Positions 10,264 through 19,462 of a stretch of DNA of 64,000 bases are shown here, piece by piece. The first letter of the stretch is position 1; each line of letters starts with the position of its first letter. Below the pieces are notes generated by a model that did not search any database, was not told the origin of the DNA, and saw only the letters and a list, made by a program, of their open reading frames with translations. This DNA comes from an uncultured Alphaproteobacteria bacterium (GTDB lineage Bacteria; Pseudomonadota; Alphaproteobacteria; Rhodospirillales; Rhodospirillaceae), in the NCBI GenBank assembly GCA_900079695.1, contig LT599022.1, positions 462,287 to 526,286 on the forward strand, given 5' to 3'. The position numbers and the translations under genes are program-made.

Positions 10264-11109
10264 ATGGCTTACGTCCAGTGGTCGCGTCGATTCGAGCTGG
10301 GGGTGCCGTTCATCGATTCCGACCACAAGGTTCTGGTCGGCCTGTTGAACCGCATGAACGACGCCGCGCGCACCGACGGCGACCTCGCCGACATCGGGGG
10401 AATCCTCTCCGGGCTGGTCGACTACACCCGCTACCACTTCGCCCGCGAGGAGCGCGCCCAGGACGCGGCGGGCTATCCCGATATCGACGAACACCGCGAG
10501 CAGCACGCCCGCCTCGCGATCGAGGCGCGGCGGCTGTTCGAGGCCTACCGCCGCGATCCCGGCGGCATCGAGGTCGGCGACATCCTCGATTTCCTCAGCG
10601 ACTGGCTGATGGACCACATCCTGTTGCACGACATGGCGATCAAGCCCTATCTGCTCGCCAACTTCGAGGCGGTCTCCGCCGCCGAGGGCGTGGACTACGC
10701 CAGTCTGATGAGCGAAGGAACCGATCGCAAGCATCCGGACTGGTCGCGCCTCGCGGTGCTGGCGGTGGAAGACAGTCGCCCGTTCGCGCACGTGCTGCAG
10801 GCGATCCTCAACGTCATCGGCATCCAGAACGTCGCCGTCGCCAACGATGCCGAGGAAGGGTTGCGGCTCGCCGCCGAAACCCCGTACGACCTGATCCTCG
10901 CCGATTGGCGGATGGAGGGCATGGATGGTCTCGACTTCGTCCATTCCGCCCGCAACCGCGGCGTCGCCGCGCCGGTGGTGATGCTCACCGGCTACGTCGA
11001 CGAGAGCCTCGAAGCCGCGCGCGAGGGCTTCCAGATTTCCGAATGGCTGCAGAAGCCGGTCACGTCCGCCGAGCTGATGGCCTGCATCGCCCGGCACGTT
11101 CCGGCCTGA
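10264..11109 (+). CDS. Hemerythrin-receiver fusion protein
   Basis: This 281-residue protein joins an O2-binding bacteriohemerythrin domain (about residues 1-140) to a response-regulator receiver domain (about 160-281) with no DNA-binding or enzymatic output. All seven di-iron ligands of the family are present: H21, H58, E62, H77, H81, H118 and D123. The receiver keeps its acidic pair (VEDS), the phosphorylatable Asp (about D214 in LILADWRM), the switch Thr in MLTGY and the Lys in QKPV. It may couple O2 or redox state to a phosphorelay, perhaps in aerotaxis, but that is inference. GGAAGG before ATG 10264 supports this start. Confidence 0.88.
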   Translation: MAYVQWSRRFELGVPFIDSDHKVLVGLLNRMNDAARTDGDLADIGGILSGLVDYTRYHFAREERAQDAAGYPDIDEHREQHARLAIEARRLFEAYRRDPGGIEVGDILDFLSDWLMDHILLHDMAIKPYLLANFEAVSAAEGVDYASLMSEGTDRKHPDWSRLAVLAVEDSRPFAHVLQAILNVIGIQNVAVANDAEEGLRLAAETPYDLILADWRMEGMDGLDFVHSARNRGVAAPVVMLTGYVDESLEAAREGFQISEWLQKPVTSAELMACIARHVPA

Positions 11110-11116
11110 CGGCCAC

Positions 11117-11911
11117 TCACCCGGCGAGGCGGCACCACACCGGCGCGTGGTCGGATGCCTTTTCCTTGCCGCGCGGCGCGCTGTCGACCCCGGCCGCCAG
11201 CAGCGCGTCGGCGGCCTCCGCCGAGGCGAGCAGGAAGTCGATGCGGATGCCGTGGTTCTTCTGCCACGCGCCCGCCTGATAATCCCAGAACGAATAGAGC
11301 CCCGGGTGCGGATTGAGCGCGCGGGTGGTGTCGGTCCAGCCCTGGTTGAGGAGGGCGTGGAAGCGGCGGCGCGTTTCCGGACGCATCAGCGCGTCGCCCT
11401 CCCACACCTTCGGATCCCAACAGTCGGCGGGGTGGGGGATGACGTTGAAGTCGCCGCCGAGGAGGGTCGGCCGGTCGGCGGCGAGCAGGCGCTGCGCGTG
11501 CGCGGCGAGGCACTCCATCCACGCCAGTTTGTAGGAAAACTTCTCGGAAGGGTCGCCGCCCGCGTCGGCGACCGGGTTGCCGTTGGGCAGGTAGATCGAG
11601 GCGACCCGCCAGCGCCCGCCGACGGTCGCCTCGACATAGCGGCTCTGGGGCGGACCGTCGTGGCCCGGCAGTCCGACCACCGGATCGGCGATCCCGATCC
11701 GCGAGAGGATGGCGACGCCGTTGTAGCTCTTCTGCCCGTGCACCAGAACCTCGTAGCCGAGCGCCTTGAACTCGAACTCGGGGAAGTCGCCGTCCTGACA
11801 CTTGATCTCCTGCAGCATCACCACGTCGGGCGAGAAGCTCTTGATCCAGTCGGCGACGATCGGCAGGCGGGCCTTGATCGAGTTGACGTTCCAGGTGGCG
11901 ATGGTCGGCAC
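11117..11911 (-). CDS. xthA: Exodeoxyribonuclease III (AP endonuclease)
   Basis: This enzyme repairs abasic sites and has 3'-5' exonuclease activity on duplex DNA. The 264-residue protein covers the whole endonuclease/exonuclease/phosphatase fold, starting TIATWNVNSIKARL. Catalytic-motif regions visible are LQEIKC (metal-binding Glu), GGDFNVIP and the terminal SDHAPVW with the catalytic Asp-His pair. The start is the GTG at 11911, preceded by AGGAG at eight bases, which places the first strand at the normal position. The gene converges with the hemerythrin gene and diverges from dgt. Confidence 0.93.
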   Translation of the reverse strand: MPTIATWNVNSIKARLPIVADWIKSFSPDVVMLQEIKCQDGDFPEFEFKALGYEVLVHGQKSYNGVAILSRIGIADPVVGLPGHDGPPQSRYVEATVGGRWRVASIYLPNGNPVADAGGDPSEKFSYKLAWMECLAAHAQRLLAADRPTLLGGDFNVIPHPADCWDPKVWEGDALMRPETRRRFHALLNQGWTDTTRALNPHPGLYSFWDYQAGAWQKNHGIRIDFLLASAEAADALLAAGVDSAPRGKEKASDHAPVWCRLAG

Positions 11912-12009
11912 GGGCGGGACTCCTCGAAAAATGATCCCGAGAGTATAGGCGCGCGGCCCCGCATGACAACGTGTTGCGCCCAAAGGGGCGGGGATGTAGT
12001 GTCCGGGGC

Positions 12010-13182
12010 ATGGAACCGACCTTCTGTCAGGCCCCGCTGGCCCCCTATGCCTGCATTCCGGACCGCAGTCGCGGGCGTCTGGTCGACGAACCGTCGGCGG
12101 GCGGCCGGTCGCCGTTCCAGCGCGACCGCGATCGCATCATTCACGCCGCCGCGTTCCGCCGCCTGTCGTCGAAGACCCAGGTGTTCGTCTATCACGAGGG
12201 CGACAGCTACCGCACCCGCCTGAGCCATTCGCTCGAAGTCTCGCAGATCGCCCGTTCGATCGCGCGCGAGCTGCACCTCAACGAAGACCTCGCCGAGGCG
12301 CTCGCCCTCGCCCACGACCTCGGGCATCCGCCGTTCGGGCACGCGGGCGAGGACGTGTTGCGGCGCTGCATGGGGCCGTTCGGCGGCTTCGATCACAACG
12401 CCCAGTCGCTCAAGGTGGTGACCCGCCTCGAACGCCATTACGCGCAGTTCGACGGCCTCAACCTGTCGTGGGAAACCCTCGAAGGGCTGGTCAAGCACAA
12501 CGGTCCGCTGCTCGACGACGTGCCCGCCTACATCGCCGCGTTCGACCGCGCGTTTCCCCTCGACCTGCGCCGTCATTCGAGCCTGGAGGCCCAGATCGCC
12601 GCGGTCGCCGACGATATCGCCTACAACAACCACGACATCGCCGACGGTCTGCGCGCCGGGCTGTTCGGGCTCGACGAACTGCGCGATCTCGCGTCGGTCG
12701 GTCCGCATCTCCGGCTGGTCGAGAACACCTATCCGAACCTCGAACCCGGTCGCCGGATCCACGAGACGGTGCGGCGGATGATCAACGCGATGGTCTCCGA
12801 CGTCGTCGCCCACGCCCGCGCCGAAATCGCCGCCGCCGGGGTGCGCGACATCGAGGACGTGCGCGCCGCGGGCCGCACCCTCGTCGGCTTCTCGCCGGGG
12901 ATGCGGGCCACCGACCGCGCGCTCAAGGAATTCCTGTTCCCCAACATGTATCGTCACCACAAGGTGATGCGCGCCACCACCAAGGCGCGCCGGGTGGTGG
13001 ACGATCTCTTCGGGCTGCTGCTCTCCGAGCCGCGGCTGTTGCCGGGCGACTGGCGGCAGCGCTGCGACGGGCCGGGTGGGCCCGCCACCGCCGAGGAAGT
13101 CTGCGACTACGTCGCGGGCATGACCGACCGTTTCGCGCTCGACGAACACGCGCGTCTTTTCGATCCGAAAGTCAATCCATGA
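12010..13182 (+). CDS. dgt: Deoxyguanosinetriphosphate triphosphohydrolase-like protein
   Basis: This HD-domain dNTPase is predicted to cleave dNTPs to the nucleoside and triphosphate. The 390 residues begin with the family's [17 protein letters not shown] segment. HD-domain metal ligands are visible in RLSHSLEV and in [15 protein letters not shown]. Its length and sequence match the alphaproteobacterial dGTPase-like group 2 rather than the longer E. coli Dgt. The ribosome binding site is weak. The stop overlaps the argS start by four bases (ATGA), so the two genes are co-transcribed. Confidence 0.92.
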   Translation: MEPTFCQAPLAPYACIPDRSRGRLVDEPSAGGRSPFQRDRDRIIHAAAFRRLSSKTQVFVYHEGDSYRTRLSHSLEVSQIARSIARELHLNEDLAEALALAHDLGHPPFGHAGEDVLRRCMGPFGGFDHNAQSLKVVTRLERHYAQFDGLNLSWETLEGLVKHNGPLLDDVPAYIAAFDRAFPLDLRRHSSLEAQIAAVADDIAYNNHDIADGLRAGLFGLDELRDLASVGPHLRLVENTYPNLEPGRRIHETVRRMINAMVSDVVAHARAEIAAAGVRDIEDVRAAGRTLVGFSPGMRATDRALKEFLFPNMYRHHKVMRATTKARRVVDDLFGLLLSEPRLLPGDWRQRCDGPGGPATAEEVCDYVAGMTDRFALDEHARLFDPKVNP

Positions 13183-14930
13183 ACCTGTTTGCCGAATTCA
13201 AGAGCCGCATCGCCGATGCGGTCGCCGCGCTCGCCGCCGAGGGCGTTCTGCCCGCCGGTCTCGACGTCGCCCGGGTGGCGGCCGAGCCGTGCCGCGACCC
13301 GAGCCACGGCGAAATCGCCACCAATGCCGCGATGGTGCTGGCCAAGCCCGCCGGAATGAAGCCGCGCGACCTCGCGCAGGCGCTCGCCGATCGCCTCGGC
13401 CGGGCGGACGACGTGGCGGCGGCGGAGGTTGCCGGTCCGGGATTCATCAATCTGCGTCTCGCGCCGTCGTTCTGGCACGACCGGCTGCGCGACGTGCTGA
13501 AGGCGGGCACCGACTACGGCGCGTCCACGATGGGCGGCGGCAAACCGGTCAACGTCGAATACGTCTCCGCCAATCCCACCGGGCCGATGCACGTCGGCCA
13601 CGGCCGCGGCGCGGTGGTGGGCGACGTGCTCGCCTCGCTGCTCGCCAAGGCGGGCTTCGCTGTGACCCGCGAGTACTACGTCAACGACGCGGGGGCGCAG
13701 GTGGACGTGCTCGCCCGCTCGCTGCACCTGCGGTATCGCGAGGCGCTCGGCGAAAAAATCGGCGAAATTCCCGAAGGGCTCTATCCCGGCGACTATCTCG
13801 TCGCGGCGGGCGAGGCGCTCGCCGCCGAAGTCGGCGACCGCTATCGCGACGCCCCCGAGGCCGAGTGGCTGCCGAAGCTGCGCCTTTACGCGGTGGACGC
13901 GATGATGGCGCTGATCCGCGCGGATCTCGCCGCGCTCGGGGTGCGTCACGACGTGTTCTCCTCCGAGCGCGCGCTGGTCGAGGCGGGCGGGGTGCAGAAG
14001 GCGTTCGACGCGCTGGTGGAGAAGGGTCTGATCTACGAGGGCGTGCTGGAACCGCCGAAGGGCATGCTGCCCGAGGACTGGGAGCCGCGGCCGCAGACCC
14101 TGTTCCGCGCCACCGAATTCGGCGACGACGTCGACCGTCCGCTGAAGAAGTCGGACGGCTCGTGGACTTATTTCGCCTCCGACATCGCCTACCATTTCGA
14201 CAAGTTCCGCCGCGGCGGCACGGCGATGATCGACGTGCTCGGCGCCGACCACGGCGGCTACGTCAAGCGCATGGTGGCGGCGGTCAAGGCGATCACCGAG
14301 GGGCGCGGCACCCTCGACATCAAGCTCTGCCAGATGGTCAACCTGATGCGCGACGGCGAACCGGTGAAGATGTCGAAGCGCGCGGGTACCTTCGTCACCC
14401 TGCGCGAGGTGATCGACGACGTCGGCAAGGACGTGGTGCGCTTCATCATGCTCACCCGCAAGAACGACGCACACCTCGATTTCGACCTCGCCAAGGTCAC
14501 CGAGCAGTCCAAGGACAACCCTGTGTTCTACGTGCAGTACGCCCACGCGCGCGCCCACTCTGTGCTGCGCCATGCCGCCGAGACGCTGCCGGGCGCCGAC
14601 CTCGCCGCCGCGAATCTCGCCGCGGCGGACCTCTCGGCCTTGACCGACGAGGCCGAGGTTGCTTTGATCAAGCAGCTTGCCGCCTGGCCGCGCGTCGTCG
14701 AGGGCGCGGCCGAGGCGCACGAGCCGCACCGCATCGCCTATTACCTCGGCGAAGTGGCGGCGGCGTTCCACAGCCTGTGGAACAAGGGACGCGACGCAAC
14801 CGAACTGCGGTTTCTCCAGCCGGATCGCCCCGATCTGTCGCTGGCCCGCGTCGCGTTGGTGCGGGGGATGGCTCTGGTTGTTGCCTCCGGCCTGATGGTC
14901 CTCGGCGTCACGCCGGTTGAGGAGATGTAA
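13179..14930 (+). CDS. argS: Arginyl-tRNA synthetase
   Basis: This enzyme charges tRNA-Arg. The 583-residue class Ia synthetase has the N-terminal additional domain (residues 1 to about 110), the HIGH motif as HVGH (138-141, within [15 protein letters not shown]), the KMSK signature as KMSKR (397-401) and a C-terminal DALR anticodon-binding domain. It begins inside the stop of dgt and is followed after four bases by the SPOR-domain gene, an order common in alphaproteobacteria. Confidence 0.97.
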   Translation: MNLFAEFKSRIADAVAALAAEGVLPAGLDVARVAAEPCRDPSHGEIATNAAMVLAKPAGMKPRDLAQALADRLGRADDVAAAEVAGPGFINLRLAPSFWHDRLRDVLKAGTDYGASTMGGGKPVNVEYVSANPTGPMHVGHGRGAVVGDVLASLLAKAGFAVTREYYVNDAGAQVDVLARSLHLRYREALGEKIGEIPEGLYPGDYLVAAGEALAAEVGDRYRDAPEAEWLPKLRLYAVDAMMALIRADLAALGVRHDVFSSERALVEAGGVQKAFDALVEKGLIYEGVLEPPKGMLPEDWEPRPQTLFRATEFGDDVDRPLKKSDGSWTYFASDIAYHFDKFRRGGTAMIDVLGADHGGYVKRMVAAVKAITEGRGTLDIKLCQMVNLMRDGEPVKMSKRAGTFVTLREVIDDVGKDVVRFIMLTRKNDAHLDFDLAKVTEQSKDNPVFYVQYAHARAHSVLRHAAETLPGADLAAANLAAADLSALTDEAEVALIKQLAAWPRVVEGAAEAHEPHRIAYYLGEVAAAFHSLWNKGRDATELRFLQPDRPDLSLARVALVRGMALVVASGLMVLGVTPVEEM

Positions 14931-14934
14931 GCTC

Positions 14935-15807
14935 ATGGCTTCGCAGGACAGACGCGATCGCGAGACCTTCGACGTCAGCCTTCTGGAAGGCTTGCGCGAA
15001 CGGGTGGGGCGGGAAGCGCCGCCCGAGGAAGACCTTCTGCCGCCGCGGTCGGCGCGGCGCAGCCTGCTGTTCGGCGCGCTGATCGGGCTCGCCGCCGCCG
15101 CGGGCGCGGCGTGGTACATTCTCGGCACCGGCGGCCAGCCGAATTCCGGGCCGCAGGAAGTGCCGGTGGTCAAGGCCGAGAAGGCGCCGGTCAAGGTGCG
15201 CCCGGCCGACCCGGGCGGGATGGACGTGCCGAACCAGGACAAGCTGGTCTACAACCGCGTCGAGCAGGGCTCGGTCAAGCCGGAGGTGGAGCACCTTCTG
15301 CCGCAGCCGACCCAGCCGCGCGATCTGCCGAAGTCCGCCGACGGCCTCGGCGACGGTATGACGCCCCTGCCGCCGCCGCTGCCCGATACCGCCAAGCCGG
15401 TGGAGACGGTGAAGGTGACGCCGCCGCCCGCGCCGGCCGAAACGCCGAAGGCCGCCGAGCCGCCGAAGCCCGCGCCCGCGCCGGTCGCGCCGGTGGCCAA
15501 GGCCGAGCCCGCGAAGCCCGCCGAGGCGCCGAAACCCGCGCCGACGCCGTCCGCCGCTTCCGGCGCGTGGCAGGTGCAGCTCGGCGCCCTCAAGGACGAG
15601 GCCGGGGCGGAGCAGGCCTGGCAGCGCGCGGTCAAGTCCGCGCCCGAGCTCGGCAAGCTCAACCACGAGATCGTCCGTGCCGACCTCGGGGCGAAAGGGG
15701 TGTTCTATCGCCTTCGCGCCGGCGGTTTCTCCGCCCGCGAGCAGGCCGACGGCCTGTGCGCGAGCCTGAAGGCGAAGGGCGTCGGCTGTGTCGTCGCCAA
15801 GCGCTGA
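14935..15807 (+). CDS. SPOR domain-containing membrane protein
   Basis: This 290-residue protein has a short cytoplasmic N terminus, one membrane helix (about residues 40-58), a long Pro/Ala/Lys-rich periplasmic linker and a C-terminal SPOR domain (about 215-290, starting GAWQVQLGALKDEAGAE). SPOR domains bind denuded glycan strands at the septum, so a role in cell division or envelope remodelling is likely. The start at 14935 has GAGGAG ten bases upstream. Its 3' end overlaps the nagZ start by 20 bases, which suggests coupled expression with the muropeptide-recycling enzyme. Confidence 0.88.
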   Translation: MASQDRRDRETFDVSLLEGLRERVGREAPPEEDLLPPRSARRSLLFGALIGLAAAAGAAWYILGTGGQPNSGPQEVPVVKAEKAPVKVRPADPGGMDVPNQDKLVYNRVEQGSVKPEVEHLLPQPTQPRDLPKSADGLGDGMTPLPPPLPDTAKPVETVKVTPPPAPAETPKAAEPPKPAPAPVAPVAKAEPAKPAEAPKPAPTPSAASGAWQVQLGALKDEAGAEQAWQRAVKSAPELGKLNHEIVRADLGAKGVFYRLRAGGFSAREQADGLCASLKAKGVGCVVAKR

Positions 15808-16819
15808 CGGTTTCGCCGCGGCGGCCCTGTTCGGCTGCCGCGGCCTCGCGCTCTCGGCGGAGGAGAAAGCCTTCTTCGCCGAGACGCGGCCGTTCGGCTT
15901 CATCCTGTTCGCCCGCAACGTCGAAAGCCCGGATCAGGTGCGCGCCCTGGTGGCGGAGATGCGCGCCGCCGTCGGCCGCGCCGACGCGCCGGTGCTGATC
16001 GACCAGGAAGGCGGGCGGGTGCAGCGCCTGCGCCCACCGCACTGGCGCGCCGCGCCCGCCGCCGCCGAGATCGCGGCGATCGGCGCGCGGGCCGGACATG
16101 CGGCCTATCTCAACGCGCGGCTGATCGGCCGCGAGCTTGCCGCACTCGGCGTCACCGTCGATTGCGCCCCGGTGCTCGACGTTTCGCGCCCCGAAACCCA
16201 CGCGGTGATCGGCGACCGCGCATATGATTCCGACCCCGCCCGGGTCGCGATGTTCGGCCGCGCGGTGTGCGACGGCCTGCGCGCCGAGGGCGTGCATCCG
16301 GTGATCAAGCACATCCCCGGCCACGGCCGCGCCCGCGCCGACAGCCATCTCGAACTGCCGCGCGTTCCGGCCTCCTACGAGGAACTGGAGGCGCTCGACT
16401 TCGCGCCGTTCAAGGCGCTGGCGGGCGAGGATTGGGCGATGACCGCGCACATCGTCTACGACGCCGTCGATCCGGAAGCCCCGGCGACCTGCTCGCAGGC
16501 GATGATCGGCGGAGTGATCCGCGACGCCATCGGTTTCACCGGCCTGCTGATGAGCGACGATCTCTCGATGAAGGCGCTGGATGGCGACTTCGGCGACCGC
16601 ACACGCGCCGCCCTCGATGCCGGGTGCGACATGGTCCTGCACTGCAACGGCGAGATCGCGGAGATGCGCGCCGTCGCCGCCGCGCTGCAACCGCTTTCGC
16701 CCGCCGCCTGGGCGCGTTTCCGTACCGCCGAGGTGCGGCGCGCCCGTGCGCGGCTGAGCGCGGAGCCGGTCGCGACCGCCGATCTTCTGGCGCAGTTCGA
16801 CGCGTTGATGTCGGGGTAG
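15788..16819 (+). CDS. nagZ: Beta-N-acetylhexosaminidase
   Basis: This is the cytoplasmic glycoside hydrolase family 3 enzyme that removes GlcNAc from anhydro-muropeptides during peptidoglycan recycling. The 343-residue protein shows the NagZ signature KHIPGHGRARADSHLELP, with the His used as general acid/base, and the nucleophile region LLMSDDLSMKAL. The start is the GTG at 15788, inside the end of the SPOR gene. The scpA gene follows after seven bases. Confidence 0.92.
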   Translation: MSSPSADGFAAAALFGCRGLALSAEEKAFFAETRPFGFILFARNVESPDQVRALVAEMRAAVGRADAPVLIDQEGGRVQRLRPPHWRAAPAAAEIAAIGARAGHAAYLNARLIGRELAALGVTVDCAPVLDVSRPETHAVIGDRAYDSDPARVAMFGRAVCDGLRAEGVHPVIKHIPGHGRARADSHLELPRVPASYEELEALDFAPFKALAGEDWAMTAHIVYDAVDPEAPATCSQAMIGGVIRDAIGFTGLLMSDDLSMKALDGDFGDRTRAALDAGCDMVLHCNGEIAEMRAVAAALQPLSPAAWARFRTAEVRRARARLSAEPVATADLLAQFDALMSG

Positions 16820-16826
16820 GGGCGCG

Positions 16827-17627
16827 ATGGTCCAGGAGCGCCTGCCGACCTTCGACGACTGGGCGGAACAACCCGCTCCCGAGCGCGGACCCGGCCTCGA
16901 CGTGCTGCTGCTGGACATCGACGGCTACGAAGGCCCGATCGACGTTCTCCTCGCGCTGTCCCGCGACCAGAAGGTCGATCTGCGGCAGGTGTCGATCCTC
17001 CAACTCGCCGAGCAGTATCTCACGTTCGTCGCCGAGGCGCGGCGGCGTAATCTCGAACTCGCGGCCGACTATCTGGTGATGGCGGCGTGGCTGGCGTATC
17101 TCAAGTCGCGCCTGCTGCTGCCCGCCGCGCCCGACGCGGAGGAACCTTCCGGCGCGGAGATGGCCGCCGCGCTTGCCTTCCAGCTCGAACGCCTGGACGC
17201 GATGCGCAAGGCGGGCGAAGCCCTGATGGCGCGGCCGCGTCTCGGCGAGCGGGTATTCGCGCGGGGCGCGCCGGAAGGGCTGCGCGACGTGGCGAGGCCG
17301 GTGTTCGACGCGCGGCTCTACGATCTCCTTGCCGCCTACGGCGGTTTTCAGGCGCGCAAGACGGTGACGCGGCTGGAAATCCGCGAGGCCAAGCTCTATT
17401 CGGTGGACGACGCGCTGGCGCGGCTCTCCTACCTGATCGGCGCGGCGGCGGACTGGCAGCGGCTCGAAGCCTTCCTGCCGCCGGGGCTCGCCGATCCGCT
17501 CTACCGCCGCTCGGCGGTCGGCGCAACCTTCGTCGCCGCCCTCGAACTCACCCGCCAGGGGCGCGTCGAGCTGCGCCAGGACGGCGGCGCGTTCTCTCCG
17601 ATCCGACTGCGAAAGGCGACGCGATGA
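16827..17627 (+). CDS. scpA: Segregation and condensation protein A
   Basis: This is the kleisin subunit of the SMC-ScpAB chromosome condensin. The 266-residue protein contains the typical N-terminal DIDGYEGPIDVLLALSRDQKVD, the LYSVDDAL stretch and the C-terminal winged-helix region ending RQDGGAFSPIRLRK. Its TGA overlaps the ATG of scpB by four bases. Confidence 0.92.
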   Translation: MVQERLPTFDDWAEQPAPERGPGLDVLLLDIDGYEGPIDVLLALSRDQKVDLRQVSILQLAEQYLTFVAEARRRNLELAADYLVMAAWLAYLKSRLLLPAAPDAEEPSGAEMAAALAFQLERLDAMRKAGEALMARPRLGERVFARGAPEGLRDVARPVFDARLYDLLAAYGGFQARKTVTRLEIREAKLYSVDDALARLSYLIGAAADWQRLEAFLPPGLADPLYRRSAVGATFVAALELTRQGRVELRQDGGAFSPIRLRKATR

Positions 17628-18289
17628 GCGAAGATGCCGAAGATCCGGAAGTTGCCGAAGCCCCGGCCCCCGATCCGTTCGAAGCGGAACGCCTGATCGA
17701 GGCGGTGCTGTTCGCTTCCGCCGAGCCGGTGACGCTCGCCGCCCTGCGCGCCCGCCTGCCGGAGGTTGCCGATCTCGGCGCGCTGCTCGAAAGCCTCCAA
17801 GCCCGTTATTCCGGCCGCGGCGTCGAGCTGGTGAAGCGCGGCGACGGCTGGGCGTTCCGCACCGCGCCCGATCTCGCGGCGCGGCTGCACCTCGAAGTGC
17901 CGCAGGTCCGCAAACTCAGCCGCGCCGCGATCGAGGTGATGGCGATCGTCGCCTATCACCAGCCGGTGACGCGCGCCGAGATCGAGGAGATGCGCGGCGT
18001 GGCGCTGAGCCGCGGCACGCTGGACGTGCTGCTGGAGGCGGGCTGGGTGCGGCCGATGGGCCGCCGCCAGACTCCCGGGCGGCCGATGACCTGGGGCACC
18101 AGTCAGGCCTTTCTCGATCATTTCGGGCTCGAAAGCCTGGCTGCGTTGCCGGGCGTCGAGGAGCTCAAGGCGTCGGGGCTGCTCGACGCGCGCCCGGCGA
18201 TGATCGCCTACGCCGCCCAGTCGGAAGACGAACTGCAGCTGCCGCTCGGCGACGATACCGTGCTGCTGGGCGACGAGGACGGGGCGTAA
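17624..18289 (+). CDS. scpB: Segregation and condensation protein B
   Basis: This is the ScpB partner of ScpA in the SMC condensin. The 221-residue protein has two winged-helix domains: AERLIEAVLFASAEPVTLAALR (about residues 20-40) and the second with AIEVMAIVAYHQPVTRAEIEEMRG (about 102-125). The conserved GRPMTWGTSQAFLDHFGL follows. It ends the nagZ-scpA-scpB run. In many alphaproteobacteria tatA follows directly, but here a 3.9-kb minus-strand block intervenes. Confidence 0.93.
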   Translation: MSEDAEDPEVAEAPAPDPFEAERLIEAVLFASAEPVTLAALRARLPEVADLGALLESLQARYSGRGVELVKRGDGWAFRTAPDLAARLHLEVPQVRKLSRAAIEVMAIVAYHQPVTRAEIEEMRGVALSRGTLDVLLEAGWVRPMGRRQTPGRPMTWGTSQAFLDHFGLESLAALPGVEELKASGLLDARPAMIAYAAQSEDELQLPLGDDTVLLGDEDGA

Positions 18290-18292
18290 CGA

Positions 18293-18817
18293 TCAGCCGC
18301 CCAGGGCGAACTGCGCGCGCGGCGCGACCGCTTCGCCATCGGCGGCGACGACCGTCAGCGTGCGGACGACGCCGGAAATTTCGAAGCGCGTTTCTCCCAA
18401 TCGGGCGCACAGCCGCGTCGCCGCGTCGAAATCGGCGCAGCGTCCGACGGTGATGTGGGGCACGTAGGGCACGTTTTCGCAGAGCAGCGGCGCCAGAGGG
18501 CCGGTGCAGAGCTGCGCATGAAGCGCCGCAAGTTTTTCCGCGCCCGCGTCGGGAACCAGAAACGCGTATCCTTCGGCGGTTGCGTGGTCCCGCCCGGGCT
18601 CGAGTCTCCGGCAGCGGAACGCGAACGGCGGAACCGCGGCCGCGATCTCGGCAACGTGTGCGAGGTAGACCCGTTCCGCGATCGTCCGGGTTCCGAAGGC
18701 GAGGGTGAAGTGGGCGGCGATCCGTGCCGCGTCGGTCGGGCAATGCTCGCGGCGCAAGCCCTCGATCCACCGGCGGTCGTCGGGGGACACCTCGGGGTGA
18801 GCGACGGCGTAGAGCAT
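18293..18817 (-). CDS. 2'-5' RNA ligase-like protein (2H phosphoesterase superfamily)
   Basis: This 174-residue protein has the two HxT/S motifs that define the 2H superfamily: AHFTLAF (about residues 35-41) and PHITVGR (about 118-124). They are in the usual spacing for LigT/ThpR-type cyclic phosphodiesterases. The substrate is unknown; members act on 2',3'-cyclic phosphate RNA ends or related nucleotides. It lies downstream of the tetR gene on the same strand after 30 bases, so it may be the last cistron of the emrA-emrB-tetR unit. Confidence 0.8.
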   Translation of the reverse strand: MLYAVAHPEVSPDDRRWIEGLRREHCPTDAARIAAHFTLAFGTRTIAERVYLAHVAEIAAAVPPFAFRCRRLEPGRDHATAEGYAFLVPDAGAEKLAALHAQLCTGPLAPLLCENVPYVPHITVGRCADFDAATRLCARLGETRFEISGVVRTLTVVAADGEAVAPRAQFALGG

Positions 18818-18847
18818 TCCGCGATTCTCCGGGCTGCCGCGCAGGCG

Positions 18848-19462
18848 TTATCGGGCGTGCCGGGCGAGGAACATTTCGACGCCGTAACGCGCCTTGGCTT
18901 CGAGCTCGGCGTCGCTCCAGTGCGTTTGCAGGCCGAGCATGTTGCGGATCAGGATCTGGCCGTTGAGGAGGCCGAAGAAGCTCTCGGCCGCGAGGCGTGC
19001 GTCGTCGATCCGCAGATCGCCGGCCGCGTCCCGGGCTCTGAACCACGCCGCGAGCTGCGCGAGGGCGCGCTTCGGGCCGTTGTCGTAGAACGCCTGGGTG
19101 AGCGCGGCGTCGGGCGAGGCCTGAAGCATCAGGCGGTAGACCTGCGACACCTGTCCGCCGGTCATGAACCATACGAATTCCCGCGCGATCCGCAGCAGGC
19201 CTTCCGGCGTCGGCAGGGTTTCGGCGGGGGCGGGAATCGCCGTGACGATCACCTGCGAGCGGGTCGCCACCACCGCGCCGAAGAGCTGCTCCTTGGTCGA
19301 GAACAGGTTGTAGATCGTCTGCTTGGAAACCCCCGCCTCGGCCGCGATCGCCTCCATCGTGACGCCGTAGCCGTGGGCGCAGAACAGCCTCCCCGCCGCA
19401 TCGACGATCGCGGCGCGTTTCGAGGGATCGGGGCGGCGCCCGCGGCGGGGACAGGTATTCAT
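18848..19462 (-). CDS. TetR/AcrR family transcriptional regulator
   Basis: This 204-residue repressor-type regulator has an N-terminal helix-turn-helix (about residues 15-60, including TMEAIAAEAGVSKQTIYNLFSTKEQLF) and a C-terminal ligand-binding half of the AefR-like type. The ATG at 19462 overlaps the TGA of the emrB-like gene by one base and has GGAGGAG nine bases upstream, so it is translated from the efflux operon itself. A near-perfect 24-bp dyad upstream of the operon (22162-22185) is its probable operator, which implies autorepression released by the pump substrate. Confidence 0.88.
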   Translation of the reverse strand: MNTCPRRGRRPDPSKRAAIVDAAGRLFCAHGYGVTMEAIAAEAGVSKQTIYNLFSTKEQLFGAVVATRSQVIVTAIPAPAETLPTPEGLLRIAREFVWFMTGGQVSQVYRLMLQASPDAALTQAFYDNGPKRALAQLAAWFRARDAAGDLRIDDARLAAESFFGLLNGQILIRNMLGLQTHWSDAELEAKARYGVEMFLARHAR

